DNA of 64,000 nt from Mesorhizobium ciceri biovar biserrulae WSM1271 (GCF_000185905.1 NC_014918.1:361540-425539); one strand, 5' to 3'. Positions 51,623 to 61,122 are shown, counted from the stretch's first letter. Translations and numbers: made by a program. Notes: generated from the letters alone by a model not told the origin.

Positions 51623-53260
51623 CTACGCTCTCAGCTTGAACCTCGAAATGCTACTTCGCATGCCGCCTGAGACTTGATTGAGCTCGTCGATCGCGAGCGT
51701 CGATTGCTGAAGGGATTCGACTGTTTGCTGAGCTGCCTCACTCAGCTGCGTTAGCGTGTCGCTGATCTGCCCCGCGCCGGTCGCCTGCGCTTGCATGCCT
51801 TCATTGGCGACTTCGAAACGTGGCACCAGCCCCTGAACCTGCTGAATGATCTCGAAGAGTTGCCCGCCGACCTGCTGGATTTCCTGCATACCCCGGCGGA
51901 CCTGTTCGGAAAACTTGTCCATGCCCATCACCCCGGCCGCGACTGCCGACTGGATGTCCTTGACCATCTGCTCGATATCGTATGTGGAGACAGCCGTCTG
52001 GTCCGCGAGCCTTCGGATTTCCGTCGCCACCACTGCAAAGCCCCGGCCATATTGGCCGGCCTTCTCAGCCTCTATGGAAGCGTTGAGCGACAAAAGGTTC
52101 GTCTGATCGGCCACTTTGGTGATGGTCGTCACCACCTGATTGATGCTGCCGGCTTTCTCGCTCAGGATCGCGAGTTTGGAATTGATCGCGCCGGCCGCTT
52201 CCATGACCTGCTGCATGGTTTCTTCCATACGGGTTAGCCCCGCTTGCCCTCCGCCGGCGACGGCAGCAGTTTGCTCGGCAACTGTCGAGACCTCGTTCAT
52301 CGTGCGGACGAGCTCGTTTGACGTGGCGGAGATCTCCTTGGCTGTCGCGCGGATTTCTGTTGTGGTCGCTGCGATTTCAGTCGCAGTTGCCTGCTGTTGC
52401 TTGGAGGTGGCGGCGATCTCAGTTATCGATGTGCCGACCTGTATGCTGGACCTTTGAACCTGACCAATGAGGGTTGTGAGATCGTCCGCCATTGCGTTGA
52501 AGCCGTCGGCAAGAACGCTGAATTCGTCTCGGCGCCTCAGATCGAGGCGTTCGCTGAAGTCGCCTTGCCGCATCAATTGAACCGCGTTGACCAAACGAGT
52601 GAGCGGACCTGTAATGGCGCGAAACAGCTGGTAACCCAAAAGAAGGGCTAGTCCGAGGGCTATCAACAAGCCAACGCTCAAACCGACTTCGGCCGTTCTA
52701 ACGATCGAGCTGATCCGCTGCGTCGCGCTGTTTGCCTCGCCTCTGTGATCCTCAACCATGGCCTGCAGAGCGGACTGCAACTTTACAAAGATCGGCTCTA
52801 CGGTGTTCTTGATGGCCAGGCTTTCATTGGGAGTTTCACCTTTCGACAAGGCAGCCCGGCTTGTGTCCAGCACAGCAGTTTCAGCCAGACGAAATTGGTT
52901 GGCGAGTTCTTTGACGACTGCATAATTCTGCTTGTCGATGTCGGAGACGATTGTTGCTTCATAGTCGCCCATCGACCGCTGCACTTGGTCGCGATTGGTC
53001 GTGATCGCGCTTTCAAGCGTGCTTCTATCCGATGGGTTGTCCTGAAGGGCATATTCCTGAAGCAGACTATGGGCCGTCATCTGGCCCACCATGATCGCGG
53101 TGCTGTGATAGAGGTCTGGAAGGATGCCCTTCTCGACCTCAGTCGCCTCCTGCCCCGCCTGAAGAAACCAGGCGTACGCGATGACGGCGATCACGGACAT
53201 GACCACCAGAACGGCAGCGAAACTGACGAGGATGCGGTGGCGTATTGTCAGACTCTTCAT
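51623..53260 (-). CDS. wspA: WspA-like methyl-accepting surface sensor
   Basis: Methyl-accepting chemoreceptor of 545 residues, first gene of the wsp operon. One transmembrane helix at 10-32 ([20 protein letters not shown]), a four-helix-bundle periplasmic domain with Tar/CHASE3-like content, a second helix near 190-215 ([20 protein letters not shown]), a HAMP domain ([20 protein letters not shown]) and a long signalling coil whose hairpin tip reads [20 protein letters not shown]. In Pseudomonas the WspA array responds to surface contact. Upstream is 517 bases without a gene. Confidence 0.92.
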   Translation of the reverse strand: MKSLTIRHRILVSFAAVLVVMSVIAVIAYAWFLQAGQEATEVEKGILPDLYHSTAIMVGQMTAHSLLQEYALQDNPSDRSTLESAITTNRDQVQRSMGDYEATIVSDIDKQNYAVVKELANQFRLAETAVLDTSRAALSKGETPNESLAIKNTVEPIFVKLQSALQAMVEDHRGEANSATQRISSIVRTAEVGLSVGLLIALGLALLLGYQLFRAITGPLTRLVNAVQLMRQGDFSERLDLRRRDEFSVLADGFNAMADDLTTLIGQVQRSSIQVGTSITEIAATSKQQQATATEIAATTTEIRATAKEISATSNELVRTMNEVSTVAEQTAAVAGGGQAGLTRMEETMQQVMEAAGAINSKLAILSEKAGSINQVVTTITKVADQTNLLSLNASIEAEKAGQYGRGFAVVATEIRRLADQTAVSTYDIEQMVKDIQSAVAAGVMGMDKFSEQVRRGMQEIQQVGGQLFEIIQQVQGLVPRFEVANEGMQAQATGAGQISDTLTQLSEAAQQTVESLQQSTLAIDELNQVSGGMRSSISRFKLRA

Positions 53261-53777
53261 GGATCCGATTCACCAATGGGGGCATCGTGGGCTGCGCGAC
53301 AAGCGCTCGTTCCGACGTGTTCGAAAAAGGTGCGTCGAAAAGCGGTAGTCTGACGCTGAATGGTTTCTTTTCCGTTCCATCACTAAAGATGGCGATGCCG
53401 CTCGCCAGAAGTGACGGTCGAGGACACGTGTTCCGTCGGCGCACATCAGCCCGACATCCGCTGGGCGGCACGCCCGCGTCAAGGTGGGTGGATGACTGAT
53501 TGTTACCGTCTCGTTGGACGTCGATGAGAAAGGTATTCGCTGACGATGAAGCTCTCACCTCACGTCCAAGGCCCTGTCAGCGTTGGGCCTTTGAAGCAAA
53601 CAACCTGGACAGCCCATAGGCAACAAGGCCTATGAACCTTGAAGGGGCACAAATATACGCTGGCCGCTGGTCGATCCAGGAAGTCCGGTGCACCGCCATC
53701 AGACTCGCCCAGCGTCGCATAACCCCGCCTACGTCATCGCATGGTCATGCTGGAGGCGCCCATCGGTCGCCGTCCGC
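53261..53777. other. Intergenic region upstream of wspA
   Basis: No supported gene. It must hold the wspA promoter, but I could not pick a convincing -35/-10 pair or an operator. No repeats seen. Confidence 0.5.
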
Positions 53778-54221
53778 CTATTCTGGAAGCCCGATGAACG
53801 GATTCTGATGCCGAATGCCGAGCGGCCTGAAATCCTTCTCGTTGTCCGTGAGCACGATCAGATCGTGTTGCATGCCTGTTGCAGCAATAGCGATGTCCTC
53901 GAAACCAGGTGAGATGCCAGCGGCCCGAGCGACTGTCATGAGTTGCCCAGTTATTGTTGCCGTTTCGAGGTCAAGAGGGAGGATGCGGCTACTGTAGTAG
54001 TGACGGATTTCTCCCCACCATTCAGCGAGCGCGCCCGCCTTCTTGGTGGCACCGGTTCGCTTGGCGTTCGCGATGCCGTCCTCGATCTCGGCCAAGGTGA
54101 TTACGGAGAGCCAAAGGTCGGACGATCGCTCGACTATCCAGGCCGCTAGTTTCTCATCGGAGGGCGTCCTGCGTTTTGAAGGGGCAAGCAAGCTGACGAC
54201 ATTCGTGTCCAAAAGGTACAA
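53778..54221 (-). CDS. vapC: PIN-domain toxin (VapC type)
   Basis: Ribonuclease toxin of 147 residues. The four acidic positions of the PIN fold are visible: Asp in MYLLDTNVV, Glu in TLAEIEDGI, Asp in FEDIAIAATG and Asp in VLTDNEKDF. Lies two bases after the Phd-type antitoxin gene on the same strand. Its target RNA is unknown. The module may stabilise this plasmid region. Confidence 0.92.
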   Translation of the reverse strand: MYLLDTNVVSLLAPSKRRTPSDEKLAAWIVERSSDLWLSVITLAEIEDGIANAKRTGATKKAGALAEWWGEIRHYYSSRILPLDLETATITGQLMTVARAAGISPGFEDIAIAATGMQHDLIVLTDNEKDFRPLGIRHQNPFIGLPE

Positions 54222-54223
54222 TG

Positions 54224-54478
54224 TCAGAACGCCGGATCGCGCAGAGCCCGTGCGGGCTTTCGGCTTCGCGCTGGCAGGTCAGCTTCCTCCAGGGGCGAGT
54301 TTGTGAGCAGCCAACCCAGCGACGGCACACGGGAAAGGCGTTCGTACTCCGAATAGCTGATTACGACAGCCTCTCTTTTGCCGTGACGGGTGACGACCGT
54401 CGGTGTGCCCGCAACCGCTTCGTCGACCACATGTGAGAACGTAGCCTTGACGTCTTTGAGCTGAATCTCTTTCATCAT
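54224..54478 (-). CDS. Phd/YefM-type antitoxin
   Basis: Antitoxin of 84 residues with the Phd fold: KEIQLKDVKATFSHVVDEAV, then TPTVVTRHGKREAVVISYSE and YERL. The C-terminal Pro/Arg-rich tail (ADLPARSRKPARALRDPAF) is the likely toxin-binding part. GGGAG five bases before ATG 54478 supports that start; a longer frame begins at 54505. It pairs with the PIN toxin and probably represses its own operon. Confidence 0.9.
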   Translation of the reverse strand: MMKEIQLKDVKATFSHVVDEAVAGTPTVVTRHGKREAVVISYSEYERLSRVPSLGWLLTNSPLEEADLPARSRKPARALRDPAF

Positions 54479-54599
54479 GATTGCTCCCGTGACTAAAGTG
54501 GTCATATAAATTATGGAGCGAGTTTTGGCAAGCAGTCAGGACGGATCGGTGCGCCTACGGCGCTCGATCTGCCGCCAGTTGGCAGGCTGACATCTCACA

Positions 54600-54948
54600 T
54601 CAGGTCTAATCCGGAAAACCGCGTCTTCCCCGTTGATCTGGAAAGTACGGCGATCGACCCCGACACAATCGCGATTAGCCAGCAACACGCAGCAGCCGAC
54701 ACCGCCGACGGCAGATAGAGCCTGTCAAGACTGGACTGGGCGGCAGCGAGCAGCGGCTCGACCTTCTGCCCGGCGACGCTCAATTCGATGTCGGTTAGCC
54801 GCCGGGGTGATTTCCGGCCTGCAGGAACCAGCCTGTGCAACGAGGCCGAGCGCCGCCACGAATCGACCAGCGCCGATTTTTCAGCGGCATCCGACGTGAT
54901 CGATGCTTGAACACGGTCTGCACGCAATGTGGCCATGTGCCGGTCCAT
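54600..54948 (-). pseudogene. GAF-type regulator remnant
   Basis: Minus-strand text SALVDSWRRSASLHRLVPAG, then LTDIELSVAGQKVEPLLAAA and QSSLDRLYLPSAVSAAACC, matches the N-terminus of GAF-domain regulators of the AcoR type. After LIA the frame shifts: the original continuation (NRDCVGVDRR) is only in another frame. The DNA-binding end is missing. Confidence 0.6.
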
Positions 54949-55103
54949 GCCTTCCTCCCGAAGCCTGAACGCCGATAGACTTGCCGCTGTTTCCTCAATC
55001 TTCCAGCGGCATAACAGATGTCCTCCGCGCTGCTATCTTGCTCTTGTTGCCCCGCTGTCAAATGGTCTGAAGTGCTTGTACCATCCAGGAGTCGGAGCGC
55101 AGC

Positions 55104-55751
55104 TCATTCGCTCATCGCATGAAGCGCATCATGCCTGATGATTTCGATGCTGCGCAGGCTGAGCAGGCGGATGACGCCCTTGTCCTTCAGCCGGGTGAAG
55201 ATCCGCGATACCGTCTCGATGGTGAGGCCAAGATAATCGCCGATATCCATGCGCGACATCGGAAGTTCGACCTGCCGCAATCCGCCCTGGCGCTCCGACA
55301 GGTCGACCAGGAACGCGGCGACGCGTTCGATGGCGCTCTGGCGACCGAGGACCAGCAGGTGTTCCTGCGCTCTGGTCAACCCCTTCAGCGCCAGAGGCAG
55401 CAACTGATGGGACATATCCGCTCCAGCTGTGAGGCGGAAGACGCGGACACCGGTGGAATTGACCGCTTCAGCAAAGAAATGGTGCGTCGTGTCGGCTTCG
55501 AAGCCGAATGTCTCTCCGGCGAGATGAAAGGCACTGATCTGCCGGCGGCCGTCAGCAAGCAGGCGGTAGACGCGGACGGCGCCGAACTCCACCTGGTAGA
55601 AGCCTCCGGCCTTCTCGCCCTGGGCGTAGATTTCCGCGCCTGCGGGATAGAAGCTGAGTGGTTGCAGCAGTGCGGGCTCAAAAGCCTCCGGCAGGTTGGG
55701 CTGGGCAGACCGTGACGGCAGCGAAATTCTGGAGGAGGTGTAGGCGTGCAT
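55104..55751 (-). CDS. fixK: FixK-type Crp/Fnr regulator
   Basis: Crp/Fnr-family activator of 215 residues. cAMP-like beta-roll (FYPAGAEIYAQGEKAGGFYQ, VEFGAVRVYRLLADGRRQIS) and C-terminal helix-turn-helix MDIGDYLGLTIETVSRIFTR whose recognition helix (E, SR) fits TTGAT half-sites. It lacks the N-terminal Cys cluster of FNR, so it is FixK-like and depends on FixLJ for expression. A FixJ-like site lies 70-90 bases upstream. Matching TTGAT-N4-ATCAA boxes are found before five neighbouring genes. Confidence 0.87.
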   Translation of the reverse strand: MHAYTSSRISLPSRSAQPNLPEAFEPALLQPLSFYPAGAEIYAQGEKAGGFYQVEFGAVRVYRLLADGRRQISAFHLAGETFGFEADTTHHFFAEAVNSTGVRVFRLTAGADMSHQLLPLALKGLTRAQEHLLVLGRQSAIERVAAFLVDLSERQGGLRQVELPMSRMDIGDYLGLTIETVSRIFTRLKDKGVIRLLSLRSIEIIRHDALHAMSE

Positions 55752-55819
55752 GGCTGTTTTCCCGGTTTATCCGTGACACAGCAATCGCGCGAATCCGCGG
55801 GTCGCGAAATTCGGTTATG

Positions 55820-55840
55820 TCCCTACGGGAAACTACCTAG
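55820..55840 (-). promoter_or_regulatory. FixJ-like binding site upstream of fixK
   Basis: Minus-strand sequence GGTAGTTTCCCGTAGGGA resembles the GTAGTTTCCC core of FixJ sites found at fixK promoters in other rhizobia. It lies about 70-90 bases upstream of the fixK start, an activator position. FixJ is encoded 1 kb away. Confidence 0.6.
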
Positions 55841-55889
55841 AGCCGCTCCTCCTGAATCGGTCCAGCGCTGGTCGCCGCAGTGAAGAAAG

Positions 55890-56336
55890 CTATTCACTTG
55901 CTTCGCGGCCCGACACCTGCTGGATCAAGATACGGAAGAAAACGTGGGGTGCACTGTCCGACACCGCAGGCATGAGTGGCTTGAGGGCGCCGGGCTCCCA
56001 CCAAGCGGCATGCTTGCTCAACATCGCCCATGCATGGTCACGCTCGAGCTTGTGGCCAATCCGGTCCGGCAGTTCCTCATAACGGCCATCGACGACGACG
56101 CTTCTCCAGCCTCGGCCCTGGCCGCGTTCACCCACCTGGACGGACACCAGGGGATTGGCACGCATCCAGTCGATCTTCTTGCCGGGCATGGAAAACGCGT
56201 AGAGATGATTGTCGGCGTGCGCATAGTGCACCGGCACCACGTAGGGCTGCCCACCCTTCGCGCATGCCAGATGACCGACACGGTTGGCGGTCAGCAATTT
56301 CGTGCATTCCAGGGCGGATAATGTGCGGATCAGCAT
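55890..56336 (-). CDS. Pyridoxamine 5'-phosphate oxidase-like flavin protein
   Basis: Protein of 148 residues of the PNPOx-like split-barrel family: LTANRVGHLACAKGGQPYVV, HLYAFSMPGKKIDWMRANPL and SVVVDGRYEELPD are the FMN/F420-binding barrel strands. Such proteins bind flavin and act as small reductases or redox sensors. AGGAG eight bases before ATG 56336 supports this start. Perfect FixK box TTGAT-TGCA-ATCAA at 56399-56412, about 63-76 bases upstream, so it is probably induced at low oxygen. Confidence 0.87.
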   Translation of the reverse strand: MLIRTLSALECTKLLTANRVGHLACAKGGQPYVVPVHYAHADNHLYAFSMPGKKIDWMRANPLVSVQVGERGQGRGWRSVVVDGRYEELPDRIGHKLERDHAWAMLSKHAAWWEPGALKPLMPAVSDSAPHVFFRILIQQVSGREASE

Positions 56337-56398
56337 GTGTGATCTCCTGAGTCTATTGGTCGTCCAACAGACTGTTGGCCCAGCCGCCGGAGCTGTCA

Positions 56399-56412
56399 TT
56401 GATTGCAATCAA
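56399..56412. promoter_or_regulatory. FixK/FNR box (perfect), PPOX/small-protein intergenic
   Basis: TTGAT-TGCA-ATCAA. It lies in the divergent gap between the flavin protein gene and the small conserved gene at 56507. Exactly 60 bases further a second box with similar flanks occurs. Confidence 0.85.
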
Positions 56413-56458
56413 GGCAGCTTGCCGCTCGTCCGCAGCGGCATAGGCGGCAATTTCGTAA

Positions 56459-56472
56459 ATGATTTAAATCAA
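56459..56472. promoter_or_regulatory. FixK/FNR box (one mismatch), second copy
   Basis: ATGAT-TTAA-ATCAA, one position from consensus, 35-48 bases before the gene at 56507. Its right flank (AAGGCGCTGCTTGCCGCT) repeats that of the first box (AAGGCAGCTTGCCGCT), so the two arose by a 60-base direct duplication. Confidence 0.75.
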
Positions 56473-56506
56473 GGCGCTGCTTGCCGCTTCCCCAGATCAT
56501 GGGGAG

Positions 56507-56731
56507 ATGTGGAAGCCGATCATGAGCGCTCCGTTTGGTCGCGAACTCGAACTCGCCGTCTTCGACGAGGAGGGCGAACATGCGCTCGTATTTCCCTGTA
56601 TAAAAGGCCGGCAGGGTTGGAAGCACGCCGGGACTGGCGTGCGCGTCGATATCCGCCCGACCCATTGGCGCTACTGGCAGCCGAAGGCAATGCCGACAGA
56701 CGGCGGCAAGTCTCTCGGGGACGCTTGCTAG
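56507..56731 (+). CDS. Small conserved protein of unknown function
   Basis: Protein of 74 residues: MWKPIMSAPFGRELELAVFD, EEGEHALVFPCIKGRQGWKH and VRVDIRPTHWRYWQP. Similar short proteins with the ending RPTHWR-W occur in rhizobia near micro-oxic genes, but no function is known to me. No membrane segment. The gene runs towards fixJ and ends overlapping its 3' end by 4 bases. FixK boxes upstream imply low-oxygen induction. Confidence 0.7.
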   Translation: MWKPIMSAPFGRELELAVFDEEGEHALVFPCIKGRQGWKHAGTGVRVDIRPTHWRYWQPKAMPTDGGKSLGDAC

Positions 56732-57342
56732 TGTTTGGATTCCACGATCAACGCCATGCGCACGAGATGCGACAGGCTGCCCGCGGCCATCTTGCTCATC
56801 ACATTGGCACGATGAATCTCGACAGTGCGCGGACTGATACCCAGATCATAGGCGATCGTCTTGTTCGGCAGACCCGACACGAGCCCGTCCAGAACCTGCC
56901 GCTCCCGCTCCGAAAGTGTGGCCAGGCGGCCGTGGATTTCGGAGGATTGCGGATGCGTTGCATTCGCCTGGTTGCGGTTGGCCAACGTGGAGCGGATCGC
57001 GTCGATCAGCATCTCGTCATCAAACGGCTTTTCAATGAAATCGGAAGCGCCTTCCTTCATTGCCTGAACGGCGAGCGCCACATCGGCATGGCCCGTCATG
57101 ACAATAACTGGAATTGTATGCCCGCCGGATCTCAGTTGGCGCAGGAATTCGATGCCGTCTATGCCCGGCATGCGCACGTCGGTGACGATGCAGCCGTCGA
57201 GGTCGCCCTTTGCCGTCGAGAGAAAAGCCGTGGCCGATTCGTGCAGGCGTACTGCAAAATCTGCAGTCGCCAGAAGAAAACCGAGCGACTTGCGCACGTC
57301 CATGTCGTCGTCAACCACGTGCACCAGATCACTGCCGGCCAT
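56728..57342 (-). CDS. fixJ: FixJ response regulator
   Basis: Two-domain regulator of 204 residues. Receiver with [13 protein letters not shown] and phospho-acceptor D55 in [12 protein letters not shown], Thr and Lys in VMTGHAD and [11 protein letters not shown]-terminal LuxR-type helix-turn-helix ([37 protein letters not shown]). Start at 57342 ([12 protein letters not shown]) overlaps the fixL end by 14 bases, the common fixLJ coupling. It activates fixK via the site at 55820-55840. Confidence 0.95.
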   Translation of the reverse strand: MAGSDLVHVVDDDMDVRKSLGFLLATADFAVRLHESATAFLSTAKGDLDGCIVTDVRMPGIDGIEFLRQLRSGGHTIPVIVMTGHADVALAVQAMKEGASDFIEKPFDDEMLIDAIRSTLANRNQANATHPQSSEIHGRLATLSERERQVLDGLVSGLPNKTIAYDLGISPRTVEIHRANVMSKMAAGSLSHLVRMALIVESKH

Positions 57343-58885
57343 TTGTGACCTCTTCCTTCTCCACAATGCGCAAGGTGAATCGGAAGGCGGTCCCGCCAGT
57401 CGGCATCGCCTCGGCCCATATGTGACCACCGTGCGATTCCACGATGGTGCGGCAAATGGAGAGACCGACACCCATGCCTTGCTTCTTGGTGGTTACAAAC
57501 GGCTGGAAGAGTTGAGCCGAGACTTCCGGCGCGAGACCCGGGCCAGTATCGATCACGCTTACCTCGGCCATCCCATCATCCCGGGCAATTGTTGTGACTT
57601 TCAATTCGCGGCGCGGCGAGTCCTGCATAGCCTCAACCGCATTGCGCATCAGGTTGAGCAAAACCTGCTGAATCTGGATGCGGTCGGTTAAGACCAGTTC
57701 GGCGACTGGATCAAGCTTGTAGCTGACGAGGAGATTTATCTCTCTTGCACCAACCAAGGCTAGGGAGGCGGCTTCCTCGATCAGCATTGGCAGTCGTTCG
57801 ACCTGGCGCTCGCTTTCGCCCCTAGCTACAAAATCCCTCAGGTGACGGATGACGTCGCCCGCCCGCAAGGCCTGCTCAGCTGCCTTTTCCACGGCATCCC
57901 GAAGCATGGGCGCATTCTCGTCCCGGCTCTTCTCAAGCAGCCGACGACTGCCTTTGAGGTAGTTCGTGATGGCGGTGAGCGGCTGGTTGATCTCATGAGC
58001 AAGCGTTGAGGCCATCTCGCCGAGTGCGGTGAACCGCGCCATGTGCAGCAGTTCCTGCTGCTGCTCCTGGATTCTTGCTTCTGCCCGGTGGCGTTCGGTC
58101 AAGTCGCGGCAGAAGCCGGTAAAGAAACGTCCCGTCCCCGGATGCATCTCGCCAACGGAAAGCTCCATCGGGAAAGTCGTGCCATCCTTGCGTGCCCCGG
58201 TCACGGTGCGGCCGAGCCCGATGATCCGGCGCTCTCCCGTCGTCAGGTAGCGAAGCAGATAGGCGTCATGCTCGTCGCGGTAGGGCGAGGGCATCAGCAT
58301 TTTCACGTTTTGACCGATGACTTCGCCTGACTGGTAGCCGAACAGCGTTTCGGCAGCGGTGCTGAAGGATTGAATCCCACCCTGCTCGTCGATGACGACC
58401 ATCGCGTCCGGCACTGTTGCCAGGATCGACCGCAAATGGTCCTCACGCAGCCGAAGTGCTGCATTTGCAAAGGAGAGTTCGCTGACATCAGTACCTTCAA
58501 TGAAGATCGCGGTGATCCGGCCATCGTCAGCCTTGACTGGCTGATAAACAAAATCAAGGATGCGCTCTTCGACCGGGCCGTCGGCTATGTTGCGAAGGCC
58601 GACCTTCACCCCGTGGCCAATGTAGGGCTCGCCGGTCATGTACACATGGTCCAGATGTTCGAAAAACCCATTCCCTTCGAGCTCGGGAAAGGCGTCCCGC
58701 ACTGACTTTCCAATCACTTGCCTGTGGCCAGTCAATCGCTGGTAGGCGGCATTGGTCAGCTCGAAAATGTGACCTGGCTCGCGCAGCAGCGCTATAAAGC
58801 CTGGTGCCTGATCGAACATTTGAGACAACAATGATTTCAGTGTCGTCCCGCCGGGTGACAAACTGAGTGCTTCGTCTTTGATCAC
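57329..58885 (-). CDS. fixL: FixL oxygen-sensing histidine kinase
   Basis: Soluble kinase of 518 residues with two PAS domains. The second is the haem [23 protein letters not shown] contains the haem-ligand His and the [20 protein letters not shown] distal-site segment with its conserved Arg. The kinase core has [15 protein letters not shown] (phospho-His), [18 protein letters not shown] and [13 protein letters not shown]. Starts at GTG 58885 with AGGAACTTCAGG upstream. No transmembrane helices, unlike the Sinorhizobium protein, like the Bradyrhizobium one. It phosphorylates FixJ when oxygen dissociates from haem. Confidence 0.95.
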   Translation of the reverse strand: MIKDEALSLSPGGTTLKSLLSQMFDQAPGFIALLREPGHIFELTNAAYQRLTGHRQVIGKSVRDAFPELEGNGFFEHLDHVYMTGEPYIGHGVKVGLRNIADGPVEERILDFVYQPVKADDGRITAIFIEGTDVSELSFANAALRLREDHLRSILATVPDAMVVIDEQGGIQSFSTAAETLFGYQSGEVIGQNVKMLMPSPYRDEHDAYLLRYLTTGERRIIGLGRTVTGARKDGTTFPMELSVGEMHPGTGRFFTGFCRDLTERHRAEARIQEQQQELLHMARFTALGEMASTLAHEINQPLTAITNYLKGSRRLLEKSRDENAPMLRDAVEKAAEQALRAGDVIRHLRDFVARGESERQVERLPMLIEEAASLALVGAREINLLVSYKLDPVAELVLTDRIQIQQVLLNLMRNAVEAMQDSPRRELKVTTIARDDGMAEVSVIDTGPGLAPEVSAQLFQPFVTTKKQGMGVGLSICRTIVESHGGHIWAEAMPTGGTAFRFTLRIVEKEEVTNGRQ

Positions 58886-58993
58886 CTGAAGTTCCTGGGT
58901 TCGACGGTGCTACCGGGGCTAACTATCACTTCTCGCCGCACACGCAAAACGGATCGAGCCGAGGTTTTCGAACGCAGATGCAGTTGCCGGCCT

Positions 58994-59007
58994 TTGATGC
59001 GCATCAA
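58994..59007. promoter_or_regulatory. FixK/FNR box (perfect) upstream of the universal stress gene
   Basis: TTGAT-GCGC-ATCAA, about 64-77 bases before the usp start at 59071, in the divergent gap to fixL. Confidence 0.85.
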
Positions 59008-59070
59008 GGCATTGGACGCTGTCGAATGCAATTCATCCCGCATTCCATCGTTCAGCGAAAGGCGCCCGCA

Positions 59071-59883
59071 ATGTCTTACAAGTCGATCATCGTCAACCTC
59101 GCCATCGATGCGCCTCCCGCACCTATTGTAAAGCTGGGGATCGAGCTCGCGGAACGGTTTGGCGCCCGTCTCATCGGTCTGGCGGCTGCGGATGTTCCGC
59201 CCTTGGTCGCGACCGGCGACGGTATGGTCTACGAAGGCGAGGTCATGCAGATCCAGCACACCGAAATCGAAAAGCGGCTTGCCGAATTACGCGCCGAGTT
59301 CGAGAGGCTGCTTCCTGCATCGATCTTTAGCGAATGGGGCCAAGCTGTTTGCAGCCCAACCCGTTTCCTGAGCATTTCGGCTCGATCCGCCGATCTTATT
59401 GTCACCGGCAGCGAGAAGGGGGGAAATGTCTTCCGTGCAGTGGACGTCGGCAGTCTGGTACTTGGTATTGGGCGGCCAGTCCTGGTTGCCGCGAGCAATG
59501 TCGAGCCTGTCATGGCAAAAACCGTTCTTGTTGCCTGGAAGGACACCAGGGAAGCGCGGCGGGCGATAGCAGATGCGTTGCCCCTTCTGGCCACGGCCAA
59601 CGAAGTCGTTATTGCCACAATGGATACCGACCGCGACAAGAGTATCCGCGACAGCCTTGCCGACGTCGCGGTCTTTCTCGAACATCACGGCATCATGGCA
59701 GGAACTGAGCTGATCGCCGGCGACCCAGACGGCGACAGGTTGCTGACATTTGCGCGGTCGATCCATGCGGACCTGATCGTCTCGGGTGCCTATGGGCACA
59801 GCCGTCTGCGGGAATGGGCGTTCGGCGGGATAACCCGCTCGCTGATTGAGGAAAGCGGCATCAACCGCTTCATGTCGTATTGA
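59071..59883 (+). CDS. Universal stress protein, two tandem Usp domains
   Basis: Protein of 270 residues made of two Usp folds. First: MSYKSIIVNLAIDAPPAPIV with VTGSEKGGNVFRAVDVGSLV; second: KTVLVAWKDTREARRAIADA with SGAYGHSRLREWAFGGITRS, the G-x2-G-x9-G-S/T ATP-type loop. Start at 59071 is preferred over an upstream frame to 58978 because the FixK box lies within that stretch. Usp genes under FixK or FNR control are usual in micro-oxic regulons. Confidence 0.9.
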   Translation: MSYKSIIVNLAIDAPPAPIVKLGIELAERFGARLIGLAAADVPPLVATGDGMVYEGEVMQIQHTEIEKRLAELRAEFERLLPASIFSEWGQAVCSPTRFLSISARSADLIVTGSEKGGNVFRAVDVGSLVLGIGRPVLVAASNVEPVMAKTVLVAWKDTREARRAIADALPLLATANEVVIATMDTDRDKSIRDSLADVAVFLEHHGIMAGTELIAGDPDGDRLLTFARSIHADLIVSGAYGHSRLREWAFGGITRSLIEESGINRFMSY

Positions 59884-59975
59884 TGGGTGGACGCCCCAGC
59901 AGCCGAGTACGCGGTGGGGTCCAGGAACTTCACTCTACCCCTTTCGCCGCCTTGGCCCGGCGACGGCTCCGTCGG

Positions 59976-59989
59976 TTGATCGAGATCAA
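59976..59989. promoter_or_regulatory. FixK/FNR box (perfect) upstream of the DUF6455 gene
   Basis: TTGAT-CGAG-ATCAA, about 52-65 bases before ATG 60041. Confidence 0.85.
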
Positions 59990-60040
59990 GTCGTCGGCTG
60001 CCTGCATGGCTATGAGTCTCATAAGGCAGGAGTGACCAAG

Positions 60041-60310
60041 ATGAGCTTTCTCGACTACCTGATTTCAGTCGACGCCAGGGTCGCGTTGATGGGTCGCATG
60101 ATGCGCAAGCTGGGTGTCGACAGGCAGTTGAAAGTGGTGGCGGACCATGCAGCCGTCACCGATCGTGCGGTCAACCGCTGCCGATCCTGCGGCCATCAGG
60201 ACGAATGCTCGACTTGGCTCGACCAAAACGAGCAAGCCGATGCTCCGCCAGACTATTGCCGCAACCGCGACCTGATCGCACGGCTACAACATGTGGCCGG
60301 ACAGCGTTAG
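60041..60310 (+). CDS. DUF6455 Cys-rich small protein
   Basis: Protein of 89 residues with MSFLDYLISVDARVALMGRM and a Cys-rich C-terminal half: NRCRSCGHQDECSTWLDQNE then DAPPDYCRNRDLI. The C-x2-C-x5-C...C pattern suggests metal or redox chemistry, function unknown. Start 60041 is chosen since AGGAGTGACC precedes it; the frame is open further upstream. Under a perfect FixK box. Confidence 0.8.
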   Translation: MSFLDYLISVDARVALMGRMMRKLGVDRQLKVVADHAAVTDRAVNRCRSCGHQDECSTWLDQNEQADAPPDYCRNRDLIARLQHVAGQR

Positions 60311-60367
60311 AACGTCGGGCGGCCAAGCACACATTTCGCCCCGGGAAATGGTGGTGCTAGCCCTTGG

Positions 60368-61066
60368 CTACGAGACCAGGATGACGGACAACGGCTCGGC
60401 GCAAAACAGATTGTCCTCAACGCCTTTAACGCCGGCTGCATTTTCGGCCGCGACGATTGCTGCCCGGCGCTCGCGCTCGTCGAAGATGGCGCCGTTCAGT
60501 TTTACGATCCCTTTGTCGACAGTGACATTGATCAGCTCATTTCGAGCCCATTTCTGCGCTGCAAGCTCCGCGACGATGCTCTGGCGTATCTGTTCGTTGT
60601 CAATGGCCATCGGGGTTGAGGCTGGCTGCATGTCAAGTAACGCACGAAGAAGATCGGAACGGGCAATCATTCCGACAACTTTATCGCCGTCGACGATCGG
60701 GACGCGTTTGATGCGGTGATGCGTCATCAACTCGACGACCTCGGCAAGCGATGCATTGGGGGATGCCGTGACGACGCTGTCGGTCATCACCTCTTCGATC
60801 CGTCGTCCGTTGGCGAGGACATATTCTTCGGCAACTCGTCCCGGGCTGACAAGAAACTCCAGCCAGCGTGGGCGCTTGCGCTGAGTGCCCAGCTCTTCAC
60901 GGCGCAGGAGATCACCCTCGCTGATAATGCCCACCAGCGCGCCGTCACGGCGAATGACGGGAAGCCCGCTGATCTTGCTGGAGAGCATCAATCCGGCTGC
61001 ATCGGCGATCGACGCAGACGGATCAATTGCAACGACCGGTGTGGTCATTATGGTTTTGGCTTGCAT
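60368..61066 (-). CDS. CBS-pair and BON domain protein
   Basis: Protein of 232 residues: CBS 1 (MTTPVVAIDPSASIADAAGL, GIISEGDLLRR), CBS 2 (VMTDSVVTASPNASLAEVVE, GMIARSDLLRALL) and a C-terminal BON domain (VTVDKGIVKLNGAIFDERER, ENAAGVKGVEDNL). CBS pairs bind adenine nucleotides; BON domains contact membranes or polymers. Often found in low-oxygen regulons. A FixK-like box (one mismatch) and an NnrR-like box lie 57-91 bases upstream. Confidence 0.9.
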   Translation of the reverse strand: MQAKTIMTTPVVAIDPSASIADAAGLMLSSKISGLPVIRRDGALVGIISEGDLLRREELGTQRKRPRWLEFLVSPGRVAEEYVLANGRRIEEVMTDSVVTASPNASLAEVVELMTHHRIKRVPIVDGDKVVGMIARSDLLRALLDMQPASTPMAIDNEQIRQSIVAELAAQKWARNELINVTVDKGIVKLNGAIFDERERRAAIVAAENAAGVKGVEDNLFCAEPLSVILVS

Positions 61067-61122
61067 GCCAACCTCCTCAGATACTTTATCCCATTGCTTA
61101 TCGAGGTCGCGCGCGCCGTGTC

